The notes: a model not told the origin generated them from the letters alone. A stretch of 64,000 nucleotides of DNA from Watersipora subatra (GCF_963576615.1 NC_088712.1:57677010-57741009); one strand, 5' to 3'. Shown: positions 1 through 13,065, counted from the stretch's first letter. Made by a program: numbers and translations.

Positions 1-330
1 CAAACAGACTAGGCCTATATTTAGCCATTACTTGCTAATGATTTCACAATTAAATATAATTACTTCTACAGTTTCATTTTTTCTCCGAATTTATTTCAAA
101 AAAAAACTTCTTCCATGAATTTGAAAGTTACAGTTAGTTGAAAAAGTTTGAAAACCTTTACAGTTGTTTTTTATGTTTTCTCTAACTTTATTTGAATTGC
201 ACAAAAACCCCTCTTCTCGTGATATAAAGTTTAAAAGTTAGAATGGTGAATGTTGCATATGTTAAATAAAAATAAATTTTCTGTCCAAAGACTTTTTTAT
301 TACCCAGGCAACGCCAGGCATTCATCTAGT
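1..330 (+). mobile_element. Helitron-like or related 3' end repeat
   Basis: Ends ACCCAGGCAACGCCAGGCAT then TCATCTAG before T. Homologous over most of its length to 16760-17075, which ends TGAGCAATGTCAGGCATTC then AGTTAG. The hairpin plus CTAG/TTAG ending matches the Helitron-like elements elsewhere in the window. The left end is off the window. Confidence 0.4.
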
Positions 331-1422
331 TATATGATAACTACCATTCTTACACAGAGAGTAGACGCTCCTACAACAAAAATAATCTGTTTCAAGAACA
401 TTTACGTCATACGGATTTCACGTTATACTAACAGTAAAATACATTAAAATTGCCTGATCCTTACCAAGATCATTCCAAACCCATATCTTTGGTTCTTCAA
501 AAATGACAAGACCAAAGTTTACTTTTTTAATTTAATGACTACAGTAACCGTGGTGTTATTGGTTTGTATTAACAACTTTTCCCTTTTTTATCACTATCAC
601 TTGGTATAAGGCCTATCATTACAATAATTTTACATGTACATAAAGGAGAGCACACATCTTCAATGTTTAATTGAATCAATTTTTTTCACTTTTTTCTTGA
701 TAGCAAGGTCTATGCTGGAAAAGAAATGTATACATCAAAAATAAAATAAAAATATCTATTTACTATTGTGAGAGCGATGTCTGTGTGTTCATCCATTTTT
801 ACGATGTCAGGGTTAGAAGTTCGGATAAAAGATTCATTATAATGATGCTGTATGCGAGGGTGCTAGTATATATAATAGAGATACGCCTATACGCCATTTT
901 TACCCCAAATTTGGTACGAGAAAAAAATGATACTTTACAGATAACTATGGGCCTCTCCTCAGTCAAATCAAATTGGAGAGCTTACACCGACTTGACGCTT
1001 TATGTTATATTATATGGAATTTCTTATGAAATACGAAGCAAAAACTGTTCATAAATTCTTCACATTCAGTGTAATTACTTTATACGAGGCTTACGTTACA
1101 AGAGCGTCTACTGTAATAATAACTATCACCATTATATAATAACAACTATCACCATTAGAAAATAATGCAAACAACCAACAACAATAATAGCTATCGCTCT
1201 TATCGAATAACAATAATTATCATAATGATATAACAAGAACTGTAAAATATAGAAGCTTGAGCCTCAGCATTGTGCATGTAATTCAGCGTCATATAAAAAA
1301 AAACTTATTTAAATCAAACGATTTAAAAACTTATTTAAATTTCTTTATTTAAACATTTTAAATTATTTTTATGTTGTTAGAGAGAAACAGGCAACAATAA
1401 AAACTAGTTGGAGCAAACTCAC

Positions 1423-4400
1423 ACAATATTCTAAAGAACCAAGGCTCATGTAGAGCACCGTATCGGTGTTAGCCAGTCCGGGTCCACCAGCTATATCCAC
1501 AACACTATCAGCTTCATCATTACTTGTGTGGAGTTTAAAATCTTCAAAATGTTCATCTGGTATCTGTGAAAAACGCAATCCATGAATAAATGCAAGTTCT
1601 TCTTGGCCTTGGAGAGGTTACAATAATTTTTCTAACATCAATTACAAGACTAGGTAAATGTAAATATGTAAGTATACAAATCAGCAAGAGTCGGTAAATG
1701 TATAATTTCAATCTTGGCTTGTTTTGTCTGAAGAAATGTATTAATCAAAGATATATGTTTAAGGTGTTATTAAAGTTATGTTGAAAAGGGTCCCCCAGAC
1801 AGAACTAGGCTATGTAGTTAAGGATTGCGGGCTGGTGTTGCAATTCAATATAATCTCTGGTATAATCACAACCTAGATCATGTTTGGCCATACACGATAA
1901 AATAAACACACAATATTCATTTCAGATGTAAAATGATAAGGGTGAGACAAATCCATAACTGTAAAACAAATCTGGATTTATAGAACAAATTTGTAAGTTG
2001 AAGTTACAATCACAGTTGTAACATACGCTAAAAACACATGCGACCTTTTCAACCTAAAACACATGCCATCTTAGCCTGCCTTGACAAACTGTTGTTTTTG
2101 CGGAGTTGTCCCCTGTCGAGCGGGTGAGCAACAACAGCTTGTCACAAGACGTACTGCACCTGATGCATCAGCTGCACTTATAGGGAGTTGTTCTCTTCCG
2201 TCTATGCGGCTTGGTTGCGATGTTATGTCGGTCGCTCCATTGGTAATCATAACGGATTTCGCGCAAAAATTTATGTAGAAAAATTAAGATAAGAACGTTT
2301 AACTAGCGACCCGTCTCTGCAGTAAACTTTAGTATAATTTGAGAACTTAGGCAACAACAGCGACTAAACATGTCGCCATTTGTGCGCTCAGTCAATTTTA
2401 TTTCTATTCTTGTATCAGTCAGTTTTATATGTTCTTATTGATTTTATTTTCATTTTATTTTATTCTTAAGTTCTACTAAAGTTTATCACAGAGACTGGTC
2501 TTTTGTTAAACGTTGTAATCTAATTTTTTCTACATAAATTTTTGCGTAAAATCCGTTATGATTACCAATGGAGCGACAGACATAACATTGCAGCCAAGCC
2601 GCGTAGACGGAAGAGAACAACTCCCTATGAGTGCAGCTGATGCATCAGGTGCAGTACGTCTTGTGACAAGCTGTTGTTGCTTGCTCGACAGGGGACAACT
2701 CCGCAAAAAACAACAGTTTGTCAAGACAGGCTAATGCCATCTTTACCACTTTAAACACATGCCATCTTTACAACCTAAAAAAATGCGATATTTGCAACCT
2801 AAAACACACCCCACCTTTACAATCTAAAACACATCCCACCTTTACAATCTAAAACACATCCCACCTTTACAACCTACAACACATCCCACCTTTATAACCT
2901 AAAACACATGCCACCATTGCAACCTTAAACCACATTTTTAAATACAAAAACACGTGTCAACCTTGAATATTAAAACTCAAAACTTGTAAACTGAGACCCT
3001 TAAAACGCAATATTGCAACTCTACATTCACAACTATTCGCGCTATAAGACACGTATTCCACAAACTATCTCCATGACACCCATCTCATAAGACAGGCTCA
3101 TAGTCCAACAAGCCTTATTGATTAACTATATTGAGTGCATCCTGCAAGGCTGCCCAGTATGCATCACTCAGAAAATCACCAACTGTCATTTGAATTTGTA
3201 AACTTTACTTGAAAATTCCCGTCAACTCGGCAGGTCTCAGTCGGGTCGTTGTTCCGCCTAACCATGCACTTCTCCTTACTTCCTGCCACAAAATTTCCGC
3301 AAAGACGTGTTACATCTCGAGACAGGTAGAGCGGCCCGGTGACAGGAAACACTGCAAGCAACAAGTCTGATATACCTCAAGTTTGTGGTTGGTATAGAAC
3401 TATAAAAATTCTTCTGCTGTAATTTATTCCTCAAAAGTAACTAACAAACTATAAAAATAACTGTTTGAATAATTATTAAAAATTCAAAATAAATAGAATT
3501 ACAGCACCGAGCAGTAAAATGTTAGAAATTAACGTACATCCTCGCATATAAAAACTAAAGAGCAATTACCAAACTAAGAGGTCAGTTTTTACTAGTACAA
3601 CTCTGATCCCACTCAAGCAAAATTACATTATGGTAACTTAATTCCAACAACTACAACTCAAACCATGAATACTAATCTGTGTGATATCTATATGAATACT
3701 AATCTTTGTGATATCTATATGAATACTAATCTGTGTGATATCTATATGAATACTAACATGTGTGATATCTACATGAGTACTAATCTGTGTGATATCTACA
3801 TGAATACTAATGTGTGTGATATCTACATGAATACTAATCTGTGTGATATCTACATGAGTACTAATCTGTGTGATATCTACATGAATACTAATGTGTGTGA
3901 TATCTACATAAATACTAATCTGTGTGATATCTACATGAATACTAAGATGTGTGATATCCACATGAATACTAACATGTGTAATATCTACATGAATACTAAA
4001 CTGTTACAAGCACTTTTTTATATTGTAACTGTTGTGTTGGCAACCAATGAAATGAATATATATAGATTTGGATTATTAGAATACCAGTACAGTACCTCGT
4101 CATAAATATACTTTAAAATATTCAGTGTTTAAAAGTCATCTTAAATTGCAAATATTATCTATCTTTGACCAAAAGATGCTGCATTACAACAAGTTTATAT
4201 TTATCGACAGTCTAGGAAAGTTCAATCTCACCAACCGTTCTCATTTGCAGCATACGGCAGATGTATTCCTATTTTAATGATAGCACTCAACTTCTACCAG
4301 CTCTCCTACAGGATTGCACTTGACCAGAAACTAGCAGAAACCAGGGCCTAAGGCTCCAAGAAGACAAACGGAGAAAAGTTTTTGTTTTAGTAACCTCAAA

Positions 4401-6241
4401 CCCGCAAACCTCTGCTTTTATTATGCAATTCCATGGTTAATTTCCAACTTTCATATTGCATTGAGGCATGGGGCAATGCGCCTCCCACCCATCTTGCAAA
4501 TTTAATAACACTTCAAAAGCGCATAATAAGGACCATTCACAAAAAAAAACCGCCTCACCCACACCAAACCTCTTTTCAAATCATCATCCATACTTCTTAT
4601 CAGTTCACTATATATTCATACTTAGGTTGTATCTTTTAACAGGTGAATAAAACCAATGATGACAAGCCCAACGCCACGACTAGCTATGCTATTGCGAATT
4701 ATGGGCTTCATCACTTTTCCAGCTTTTTTCTTTTGCTTGACTAATTTTTGTTGATAAAAATAAATCACAAATCACAAATAGTATCCTACCAACCTTTCAA
4801 TATCTTTGATACCCTCTCAGCTGTTTCAACAAACATCTGCTGGAGTGAGTCCTTCATCTCCTGACTTAGGAGGTTGGTGTAGTTGACGTCATGTATCCGA
4901 ATTCTGATTGGCTGCATCCAATCTCTCAGTGGCTCAGAGAAGTCAGGAGATGCGTTTGACACCGTGTAACTAAATTGCAATAGATTTGTCTGCATGATTC
5001 AGTTTCATGAGTGAAGAGATAGTCATCCCAAAGTTTACTCCCTTTCACAGAAATGCCAAGATTTCTGGGTAATAACTAACAAATGCCTTCAGCAATTTAA
5101 AAATAATTTAAAAGCTCAATTTAGTTCAATTAAATTACCGGTGAATACTTGTCGACTTTAACAATCATAAGAAATACAAATATGATATCGTAATCAACCA
5201 ATTCTGATGTAAAATGCATGGAAAGAATAAGCTTCAAGAGCACAGGCTTGTGTAAAAAAGCCAAGCAACCACAGCTACAAAATTTGCTATACAAGATCAG
5301 AATGTAGCGCTAGAATTTCAAATGATTATCTTTGTCAGTTAATGGAATAACGTATATTATGCAACAAAATTTGGAGTTGTCTATTAATTTGGTTCTTTCC
5401 GCATTATAAAAAAATCTGTTCTTTTCAAGCATCTTGCCTGCTTTGCGATACAAAAGTTTTTTGAACTCTGTAGAAACTCAAAGCAACTGGCTTTTTGCAA
5501 AAATTTTGTAAACCTTTTTCTTGCGAAGTCTCAAGAACAAACAAAGCTGTCATCGTCCATTTACTGACATGCTGTTTTATCTCCTAAAGTCCAAAATAAA
5601 ATGTCATATTTTTGGTTTTTTATATGTGATTCTTTTAATTATTTGAGTAATTTTTTTGAAAAAGCTAAGGCATAACAAAAAAAAATAATTAAGCGATTAG
5701 CTCTATAATCTGAAGGCAGTGCATAGTCATTGATTTACTAGTCAAACGAATTATCAAATGCTGTAAAACATAAGATATTAGTTCTAAGTGTCAATTGAAA
5801 GAATAATATTGAGAGCATTTAAACCATTTTAGTGAAACTTCTCTGGTATCCAGGATGCATTGCAGACAAAAAGTTCAACAAACAATAGGTAAAAACCTAA
5901 AGAAAACTATGAAGAACTGTCTCAGTTTACAAATGTCCCAAAAGCTACCAATATCAAACCTGATGGCTCACTTTCTAGGTTTTATCAGCAACCTAGTACA
6001 AATATTATAAAATAATTACGATCCAAAGGAACAATATTTTATTGGCATAGCTGACTACTTATAATAAAGTGCGGGTTTAAATATGCATGCCAGGTTTTAC
6101 GATAACTTCTGGTTGTTTGCAACATCTAACATAAAAGAGCCAATTAGATGTTATAACATTGGTGACTTACTTAACTCTCACATGCTCTGGTCTCTTGTCA
6201 GCAGCAACAACCAAGAAAATGCAAAAGCACAGCCACCACAT
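1423..6241 (-). CDS. Leishmanolysin-like zinc metallopeptidase (M8 family), 5' exons only
   Basis: Four minus-strand exons join in phase: 6171-6241, 4794-4969, 3209-3351 and 1423-1563. Exon 1 gives a signal peptide (MWWLCFCIFLVVAADKRPE), so the product is secreted or membrane-bound. Exon 2 carries W-M-Q-P-I-R-I-R-I followed by an amphipathic helix. Exon 3 carries GPLYLSRDVTRLCGN with further cysteines. Exon 4 carries IPDEHFEDF and GPGLANTDTVLYMS. This order (QPIRI, GPL-LSRD, Cys pairs, IP-EHF, GPG--NTD--LY) is the N-terminal propeptide and early catalytic region of animal leishmanolysin-like proteins. The HExxH zinc site should come next but is not in the window; I see no further exon in 1-1422. 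All junctions are GT-AG, though the exon 4 donor could shift by two bases. Introns hold a foldback transposon, a 27-bp minisatellite and a LINE scrap. Family recognition is by eye; LMLN-type versus CIROP-type cannot be decided here. Confidence 0.8.
2029..2945. repeat. 25-bp tandem array split by a foldback element
   Basis: Degenerate units of CCTAAAACACATGCCACCTT then TACAA occur at 2029-2071 and 2743-2945. The foldback transposon at 2072-2733 sits between them and has duplicated 9 bp of one unit. Confidence 0.75.
2072..2733. mobile_element. Long-TIR foldback element, copy 1 (Mutator-like, 9-bp TSD)
   Basis: A 662-bp element beginning TAGCCTGCCTTGAC and ending GTCAAGACAGGCTA. Inverted arms of roughly 210 bp each make it almost palindromic. 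The 9-bp direct repeat ATGCCATCT flanks it at 2063-2071 and 2734-2742. It sits inside a 25-bp tandem repeat array in an intron of the leishmanolysin-like gene. No transposase is encoded. The 9-bp duplication and long arms suggest a Mutator-superfamily MITE. Confidence 0.8.
3665..4003. repeat. 27-bp minisatellite, ~12 units
   Basis: Tandem copies of an ATGAATACTAATCTGTGTGATATCTAC-like unit. Because 27 is divisible by three and no unit has a stop in some frames, both strands show long frames (MNTNLCDIY repeated on plus, HVDITQISI on minus). These are repeat artefacts; the array lies in an intron of the leishmanolysin-like gene. Confidence 0.9.
4433..4640 (+). mobile_element. LINE reverse-transcriptase C-terminal fragment
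   Basis: The plus strand reads LSYCIEAWGNAPPTHLANLI then TLQKRIIRTI. This is the post-catalytic block of non-LTR reverse transcriptases (Y-I--WGN---T-L--L--LQKR--R-I). Only about 65 residues remain, with a frame change near the end. Jockey or CR1-like is most likely; the fragment is too short to assign. It lies in an intron of the leishmanolysin-like gene. Confidence 0.65.
4970..6170. other. Intron 1 of the leishmanolysin-like gene
   Basis: AT-rich sequence between exons 1 and 2. I see no exon, transposon end or tandem repeat in it. Confidence 0.5.
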
Positions 6242-6783
6242 GGCTTTTGGCCTTAATCATGAAGAAAGTGAAGTCCCAAGGTTGCTATCTGGTTACACCA
6301 TCAAAGCTGATTGATTTAGCAAACGGATTCAAAAGAGGCTCCACTGTAAAAATAAAAGGTTTGCTTCATTCAAGCTAAAATGAAATTCAGAAATAAATTG
6401 TTGCACAGAACATTCTTCTTTGACATCATCAAGCAATGAGATGCCGACTAGCAACTATCTATAATCGATTATTATTCGGTTAAAATATTTTCTTCATTTG
6501 CTCAAAACTGTAAGCGTTTGGTGCAAAAACCTTTACTTACGCCTGCTACGAGGTACAAAACTGGTGCAATACTTGTAGAAGTCAAATCTTGATAGGTGCA
6601 TCGTAGACATATTAAAAGAAAGTTTATAGTAGAACCAAAACAAAAGAGATTTGAGAGTTTAAATATTCAAATGTTGAAATAGTTTAAAATGTAGTCGTTA
6701 TTAACTTTCATGTTTGTTGTACTTTGTTGTATCTAGTCCTGTACCTGGGTCCTGTATTCAGACTAATCCGTGTTGTTGACTCA

Positions 6784-6910
6784 GCTGAGACAGAGAAGGG
6801 AGGCGAAAGGGAAGGCGAGAGAGGGAGGAAGAGAGAGATAAAGAGAGAGAGAAAAGAGAGAGGGGACACGGAAAAAATGGGAAAGAAGGGAGGAAGAGAA
6901 AGAGAGGCAG
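6784..6910. repeat. GA-rich simple repeat
   Basis: A purine run of GAGAGA and GGAAGAGAG units just upstream of the leishmanolysin-like start. It creates a spurious Arg/Glu/Lys-rich frame. A promoter role is possible but not shown. Confidence 0.7.
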
Positions 6911-9125
6911 GGGCTCTAGAGCACTATGCCAAAACTACTGTTATTCATTAATGAATTGGTTAAAAACACAGTTTGTAATATTATAGAAGAAATATTTTTA
7001 ATGTTTTTAAATTTTTATCTAATAAGCCAACCATATTTTTGCAAGCATAAAAGCTTACTTGCAATTTAGTCTATGTTATTGTTTGCTTATCTGTCTATAC
7101 TTAAACATCAGCTGGCTTTAAAAACTTGATGCCGAATAAAATGATTTTTAATTCATTATCTCAAGCTGTTTGATAGCTATTTTTCAAGTGATTAAACAGC
7201 TACGCGAAATAGCCAAACAGCAGGCCAACAAAACTTTGTGGTGAAAGTGTGTAAGTTCTACAAAGGTTTATTATGTTGTGTATGATTTTTGTAGCTGTTA
7301 TGCTGTGTATGAGTTTCATAATGGATAAAGCTTGCCACTTTCAAATGTTAGCCAATGGGAAAAATTATCAAAATGCTATTGTTACTGTAGACTAGTATTT
7401 GTGTATCATTAAATGAAGCAATGCAACAATGAACGGTTATAAGATAGCTTCAGTTCCAATGATCTGTAGCTATCTGCCAGTCATTTATGCATATATATAG
7501 GTAGTATCTGAGTTTACGATTATAAGAGTTTGGACAATGATATCATAGCTGGTTAGCCGTGGCGGCAGAAATGCCATGCCTCCAATTGATAACATGTTAC
7601 TGAGACACTAAAATTTACCTACCAAAAACCCAGTTCACAAAGTAGCTAGGTTTAACTAACCACAACAATTCTACTTCTCCATTCTTTATTTTGTTGGTGA
7701 TTTCCATTTATTAGAAGTTTTCCTTTCCTAAATTTAAAAAAAACTCTAAAATTCTATATCAAATATTTGGTAAAATCCGTTCTTTGAATAATAATCAATT
7801 TTTTTAATTATTATCAGAATTTAAACTTCTTTGTTAGTTTAGACTAATATAAAAGTCCTCCGGTCAATATTTATGTTTAGCATCGGTTCTAAGCCTCAAA
7901 AGGTGTAAAAAAGATTCAGCTCATTGCAAGTGTATGCAAATTTTCTGAACGTTTGCCGTCACCGGAAGTGGGGCTTTATATAAACAGATGTTTACATGAT
8001 TGTCTAAACTCTTCTATGTTCTACTCAGGGTAGTATAAAAGGAATAAAGATCACAAAATATTACACAGTACGCTAAAATGCTTTATATTACGTTGAGAGC
8101 ATTAGTTTTTGTAGCAACAATATAACAAAGCTGCTGATGTTATCAAGATGGTAGTAGGAACTGTAGATAAATGAGTACATAAGAGAGCTTTAGGTTTACA
8201 AAAAAATTTATCAAAAGTTGTCGAAATTATCAGTATAATTTGAAGATAGTGCCACCGTTTAATTTAAACTTGTTTGTATCAACAGATGATATGTCGACAT
8301 ACAATATAAGAGATCGTGAATAAAGGGCAAACAAAATCTTATAACAAAGTAGTTAGCACGACAAAACAAGCGTTATTTTATGCGGTATAAATATAACTTG
8401 TGTGGTACAACTAAGCTTTTATTACTACGGATTATCGACACAAAAAAGATTGAAACAAGCAGGATTGCCTTTTAAAATGGCAAGTAAGTTAATTTCAATA
8501 AGGTTCAAGTCATGTTGTGTCACCTATGGTTTTCCTTTGAATCTAACTTATTTGTAGCAAAGTCCTAATTTTGGGACGGGAAGAATAGTGCCACGCAGTT
8601 TCTGCTAGCGTCGGGCAACCCAGTACACCCGCAAAATACTCAAAACCAAAACCATATCTAGTTAGTTCAAGAGAAAAACTTTAGCCTTAGATTTATCTAA
8701 GCGCAGATAAAATAAAATAGAAGCATTGACGAAGCTGATTGAGAGAAATCGCACTCAGCGACACCTTTACATATTTCCATGAGTGCATAATCAAAATCCT
8801 TTGGCACCTTTCTAGCTAAGTCCGTCGTCAAGCTAAATCAATAAATAATTAATAAGCCTTTTATACGTCCTACATATGCTGGAGAGAATGCTTGTTGAAA
8901 ATTGAGTTTTTAGGTGCAAGAAAAACTATAAATGTTTGCCAAAATTGAATTTTTAAGGTGGTTAACGTATAATTTATATTATTAAGTTAAATTCAACAGA
9001 CACTATTAAATGAATTAGCCAACATATTACATTACAAGCATTTGCTATTTAGAAATGTTAATGTGATCGTACTATAAATGAGGTAGTTTTTGAAAACGTT
9101 TGTTCAAATAGTTTTGCTCAATGAT
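6911..9125. other. Intergenic stretch
   Basis: No gene found. The only splice-like signal is an ATG at 8478 followed by GCAAGTAAGT (ATGGCA|AGTAAG region), which could be a tiny first exon for the plus-strand ORF region at 9.13 kb. This is unproven. Confidence 0.35.
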
Positions 9126-9166
9126 TGCAGATATTCTGTACTCCTTAATGGCCGATAGAGCTAAAT

Positions 9167-9796
9167 ATGACGCACAAGCTCTATCTGAACGTAGTAGACA
9201 TTAGACATAGCCGTCTTCCAGCGTGTTCTGAATCACAAGAAGCTTCTGAAACTGGCGCAAACTCATCTTCTAAAACTGTTTGCATGACTATTTACTTTAC
9301 CGTGCCTCTCATAAATGGAAATACTGGTTCAAGTCACTTACCCAATGTCTCGCTCGTTCAACAGATTAATGCAAAACTCATATCTCATGGTTATGCAACA
9401 GATCTCAATAAATGTGTGTTGAGATTTAAAAATCAAAGAGGTAGTCATGTGCCGCTGAATGTAACAACCGTTAAGGGTTGCAGTGCACACTGCCCTTTAC
9501 TAGTAGAAATATGTGAAATCATTAGTCAAAGACATGTAAGTGAGGATGGTACATTTATCAGTCGCATGCCAGCCGAAAGAGTGGCGGAGAGAGCTGCTAT
9601 AGCTCGTAATGTCTGTAGACGATTGAACTCGAGGCTCAGAAAATTGGAAGAAGCTATTGCCAAAAGGCCAACCCCAAGAGAGATTGCAATGGAGGTTTGT
9701 ACTTGTCCGCAGATGATCAGAAGTTATTTTTATCACTTTCAAACCAAAACTCAATGGTTTTGTTTTAAACATTCACATAAAAGCAATGTACTGTAA
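9167..9796 (+). CDS. Unrecognised 209-codon ORF in duplication unit A
   Basis: An open frame of 209 codons with no recognised family. Residues 55-110 include several Cys (KGCSAHCPLLVEICE). The C-terminal third is charged and helical (ERVAERAAIARNVCRRLNSR, then LRKLEEAIAKR), suggesting a short coiled coil. A splice-acceptor-like TTGCAG precedes the ORF at about 9130, and homology to unit C begins there. The homologous stretch at 30337-30537 has the same ORF start but lacks an internal block and stops early. Differences between the copies in this frame are mostly amino-acid changing, which argues against strong protein constraint. It may be a relic exon or a chance ORF. Confidence 0.3.
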   Translation: MTHKLYLNVVDIRHSRLPACSESQEASETGANSSSKTVCMTIYFTVPLINGNTGSSHLPNVSLVQQINAKLISHGYATDLNKCVLRFKNQRGSHVPLNVTTVKGCSAHCPLLVEICEIISQRHVSEDGTFISRMPAERVAERAAIARNVCRRLNSRLRKLEEAIAKRPTPREIAMEVCTCPQMIRSYFYHFQTKTQWFCFKHSHKSNVL

Positions 9797-11200
9797 AAAA
9801 CGGAAAAATGTCTAATATCTTTTTGTTTTCAATCTTGTTACAATTCAATTTAAACCAATAACTGGTAGCAATGTTTTTTCTCATGTTTCCTTCAACGTTT
9901 TCAAAATTGAACCTTAAACATAAAATAGTGCGAATAAAAATGGCATAGGACTGTTTTGTGTATGTCTCATCTCCAAATAAAAATATTGACCACTTACACT
10001 GCAGAACAGCCAGTAAAATACTCTTTCTGTAAAAAATTAAACTGCTAGATCAGAGGAAACATCTACCAGGTTGCTGCCATAGCTCTGCTGCTAGTTTCAG
10101 CACTTGTGTGTTTAAGCCTATTTGGCTCTTTTAAAAATTACTGCGCATTCATCTTAAGTTCACTGTTCACAAAACCATTTGCCGGTTTTGATAATAAGCC
10201 AAACTTTGGATTTGGCACCCAGAGACACGATACGCATTTCATGGAATTATTCCAGTGAAATATTGTACTATTTTAAAAAAGTTTCTAATGCTCAACAAAA
10301 AAACTCAATTAGATGATTATTTTATGACAAGTTTTGTTACTTGAAACCACTAAAAACAGTGGATTATACAATATATACATTTCGGATACATTGCTATGGA
10401 GGCAGACTTTTAAAAAGACTTATTTAATTGAATATTGTTATCCTAAAACTAAAGTTCTGAAGATAAAGGTTAAATCCTAATGCAGAAACTACTGTATCAC
10501 ATAAAGGTGGTGCCAAAATATTGCAATATCCCATACGGTATTTCATACAGGGGCTGTTTTTTATTCTTTGGGCTATTCATATGTTTGTTTGCTTGTCAAA
10601 TTATGAAAATCAAAATAAAGGCTTTGACACCTGAGTTGATGTATTTGCAACCAGTGCGAGTACATACAATCAAATTAAACATATATGTAAGATAAAAACA
10701 TGATCACTCAAATCTTAGGCTAATCTAAAATTGCTATGTTTATAAACTGGTGTACATCAAGGTGTTAAAAATACTCATCTGGTATTTACATTCCATGTAT
10801 TTAGTATATATATATATGTCTGTATGTCTAATTTTGTATTAGCATTGCTGATCAACAAAATGTTGTTTTAGTTTTGTTGATGCTGAAAAAATCAAAAATG
10901 GTAAGACACAAATCAGGAAATATTGAGTGAATTGAACAAACGTGTTTTAATAGTTAGTAATCTAGTAATAATGTGGGTGGGTCAGGATAGTCAATAGAAG
11001 GTCATAGTAACAGAAAATTAATCAACTGAGACATTCAATGATAGATGTAGCATGTTGGTGTCACAAAGTAAAAAACGATGTTTGTCATATACTTGGAAGC
11101 ATATATACAAAAATTCTGGACATAGTTTACTCAGGATTTAATAAACTAAACTCTCATAATTAAATAATTAATATACTACATAACTGATCAACCCATATAT
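9797..11200. other. 1.4 kb present in unit A but absent in unit C
   Basis: Unit C jumps from the equivalent of about 9760 to about 11317. No transposon ends or coding similarity were recognised; either an insertion in A or a deletion in C. Confidence 0.5.
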
Positions 11201-11212
11201 TTGTCTCAGACA

Positions 11213-11452
11213 CCAACTGCGATGTACTTGTCCTCGAGACCACATTAACATCTCTGAAGGTCAGCCTGAGCACCTATGCTTTGAGAAGCTTCTAATGGCT
11301 CGTAATACTTTTGTAGCAAGAGGTAACAAAGTTAGCCAAGCGAGTGGATAGACTTGAGGGCTTACTGAACCAGGCATCTCAAAATGAATGGGAGGGGACG
11401 ATACAGAGGAAACCCTTTTGGTAGTAATAGCAAATTGCCGGCCAAAGTGAAA
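11213..11452 (+). other. Possible exon with conserved coiled-coil segment, unit A
   Basis: A pyrimidine-rich stretch ending TTTGTCTCAG precedes a frame reading HQLRCTCPRDHINISEGQPE and on to LMARNTFVAR. A second frame gives VTKLAKRVDRLEGLLNQASQ, a heptad-like Leu/Val pattern. The second segment recurs in unit C at about 30690-30760, where the two base differences over 21 codons are both synonymous. That hints at past or present coding. The two segments are in different frames, so at least one intron or break lies between them. Confidence 0.3.
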
Positions 11453-11829
11453 CTGCTTAATGCAAACTTGCAATACAGAATTGCAGTTTTATAACCGTCA
11501 CCAGAGATATTGGCAAAAAATTGTTTGTAATTTGTGTTCTTGTTACTGTACGTGCTATATGTTATTTGTTTGTCTCTGTACTCAACAAATTCCGTCACGA
11601 ATGTCGAGACATTGCTGGTCCTTACCATCTATTATTTGTATCATTCCAATTTTTGTTTGTAGAAGTCATTTTGTTTATCATGGATGTGATTAATCAGCGT
11701 AACAACGCTTTTATTATGTTGCAGTATTTGGAGCTAAGTCAGTGGTTAACCCTGTGTTTCCTTTTTTTCAAATATATCATTTATTTATACAATCTGAAGC
11801 CTAATTGTCAAGTACAAGGGGATGAACGT

Positions 11830-13065
11830 TGAACTGCCTTTTCAAATCAACTCTTCAGTTCACTAAATGATCTGCACCAATTATGCATGCTTGCATGTGC
11901 CTAAGTACCCACAAAATCCCTAATTAATCTCTTAATCTTGTACCACATGACCTTAGGCTAAGTTCTATAAACTAAAAAGAAATTTAGCAGATCTTACCCA
12001 ATAAAAGGCACTAGCTGTCTCAGTCTAAGATCTGTTGATGACAAAATAAATCCGCAAAACCCTAATAGAATAGCAAGCACTTGTCTAGAGTCTTCAAAAT
12101 ACGTTTACTGTTCCCTGTGGTGGATGTTGCTAGAAAGCTTCATTAGATTCTTCGATAATCGTTAAAAGCATTAAAATGAAGAGGTACGCTTACTAAAAAT
12201 AGAATAGAAGGCATATTCGGAAACCTTCAATGTATGTTCACAACTTAATACTATTTCTGATAATTTATTAGATGTTTCGCTTTTTCAGAAGTAAAAATAA
12301 CAGTAAAAACCATCAGAATCTGAAACTGTCAATTCAAATATCTTTAATGGAGTCATCTCTAAACAAATAGTAACAATATTGCAGCAATTGTTTTTGTACA
12401 GATTTCTGCTAAGGCTAAGCTTGTAAACCAAATTTTATTGCAGTAATGATTGAGTTATCTCTTCATGATGGCGGTTCACACTTTTCTAATGAAATAGCAG
12501 CTTCATTTTATTGATTTTTATTCCAAAAGTAGCTGTATTCTATTCATTTCAATTGCAATAAACTAGTTATCTGCAGAAAATACAAGACTTTAGACAGTGA
12601 TTTTATTGGAAATCATCTCCTAAATTTCCTTTGACCTTTTGGAACTAAGCTTAAAATCATGATCTGAATATATAAATAGTTTTAGGAATACTTTGTACTT
12701 GGCTTTCAGCTACTGTCAGTTTCAAGGATACAGTCTTTTATCGTGTCAGACAGTACTCCAACAAGCTTGATGAGATGAAAGTCTGCAGCCTTGAAGCAGA
12801 CAGTAACTGAGAGTAAAACGAGTTTATTAGCAAACAGATGGACAGGCAATTTACAAACTTTATTACTCATAGTTTATCAAAACTTTAATTAAGTATAAAA
12901 GTAAAGAGTATAAATTTAGCCAAAACGTGAGTTACTAAACTGAAGAGTCTATCAAAAGCAATTTATTTCAATAGTTCAGTCTCAATCAGAAGGTTAGTTA
13001 GGGTAAGTCGCTACTTACTGTAACTAGAAAAATCAACTGTTGGTCTGTTTTATACAACTGAGTTA
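11830..13065. other. 3' flank of cyclase copy A
   Basis: Homologous to 31200-32390 in unit C. Contains no recognised gene. Confidence 0.5.

Noticed and set aside
785-1054. 89-codon plus-strand ORF
   Set aside because: AT-rich, no motif, no neighbouring exons; chance frame.
2081-2724. Similar short ORFs (LVTRRTAPDASAAL...) on both strands, also at 38924, 39324, 61822 and 62364
   Set aside because: They are the arms of the foldback transposon read in one frame; non-coding element.
3638-4105. Long open frames on both strands (MNTNLCDIY and HVDITQISI repeats)
   Set aside because: Produced by a 27-bp tandem repeat whose length is divisible by three; no start context, splice sites or family similarity.
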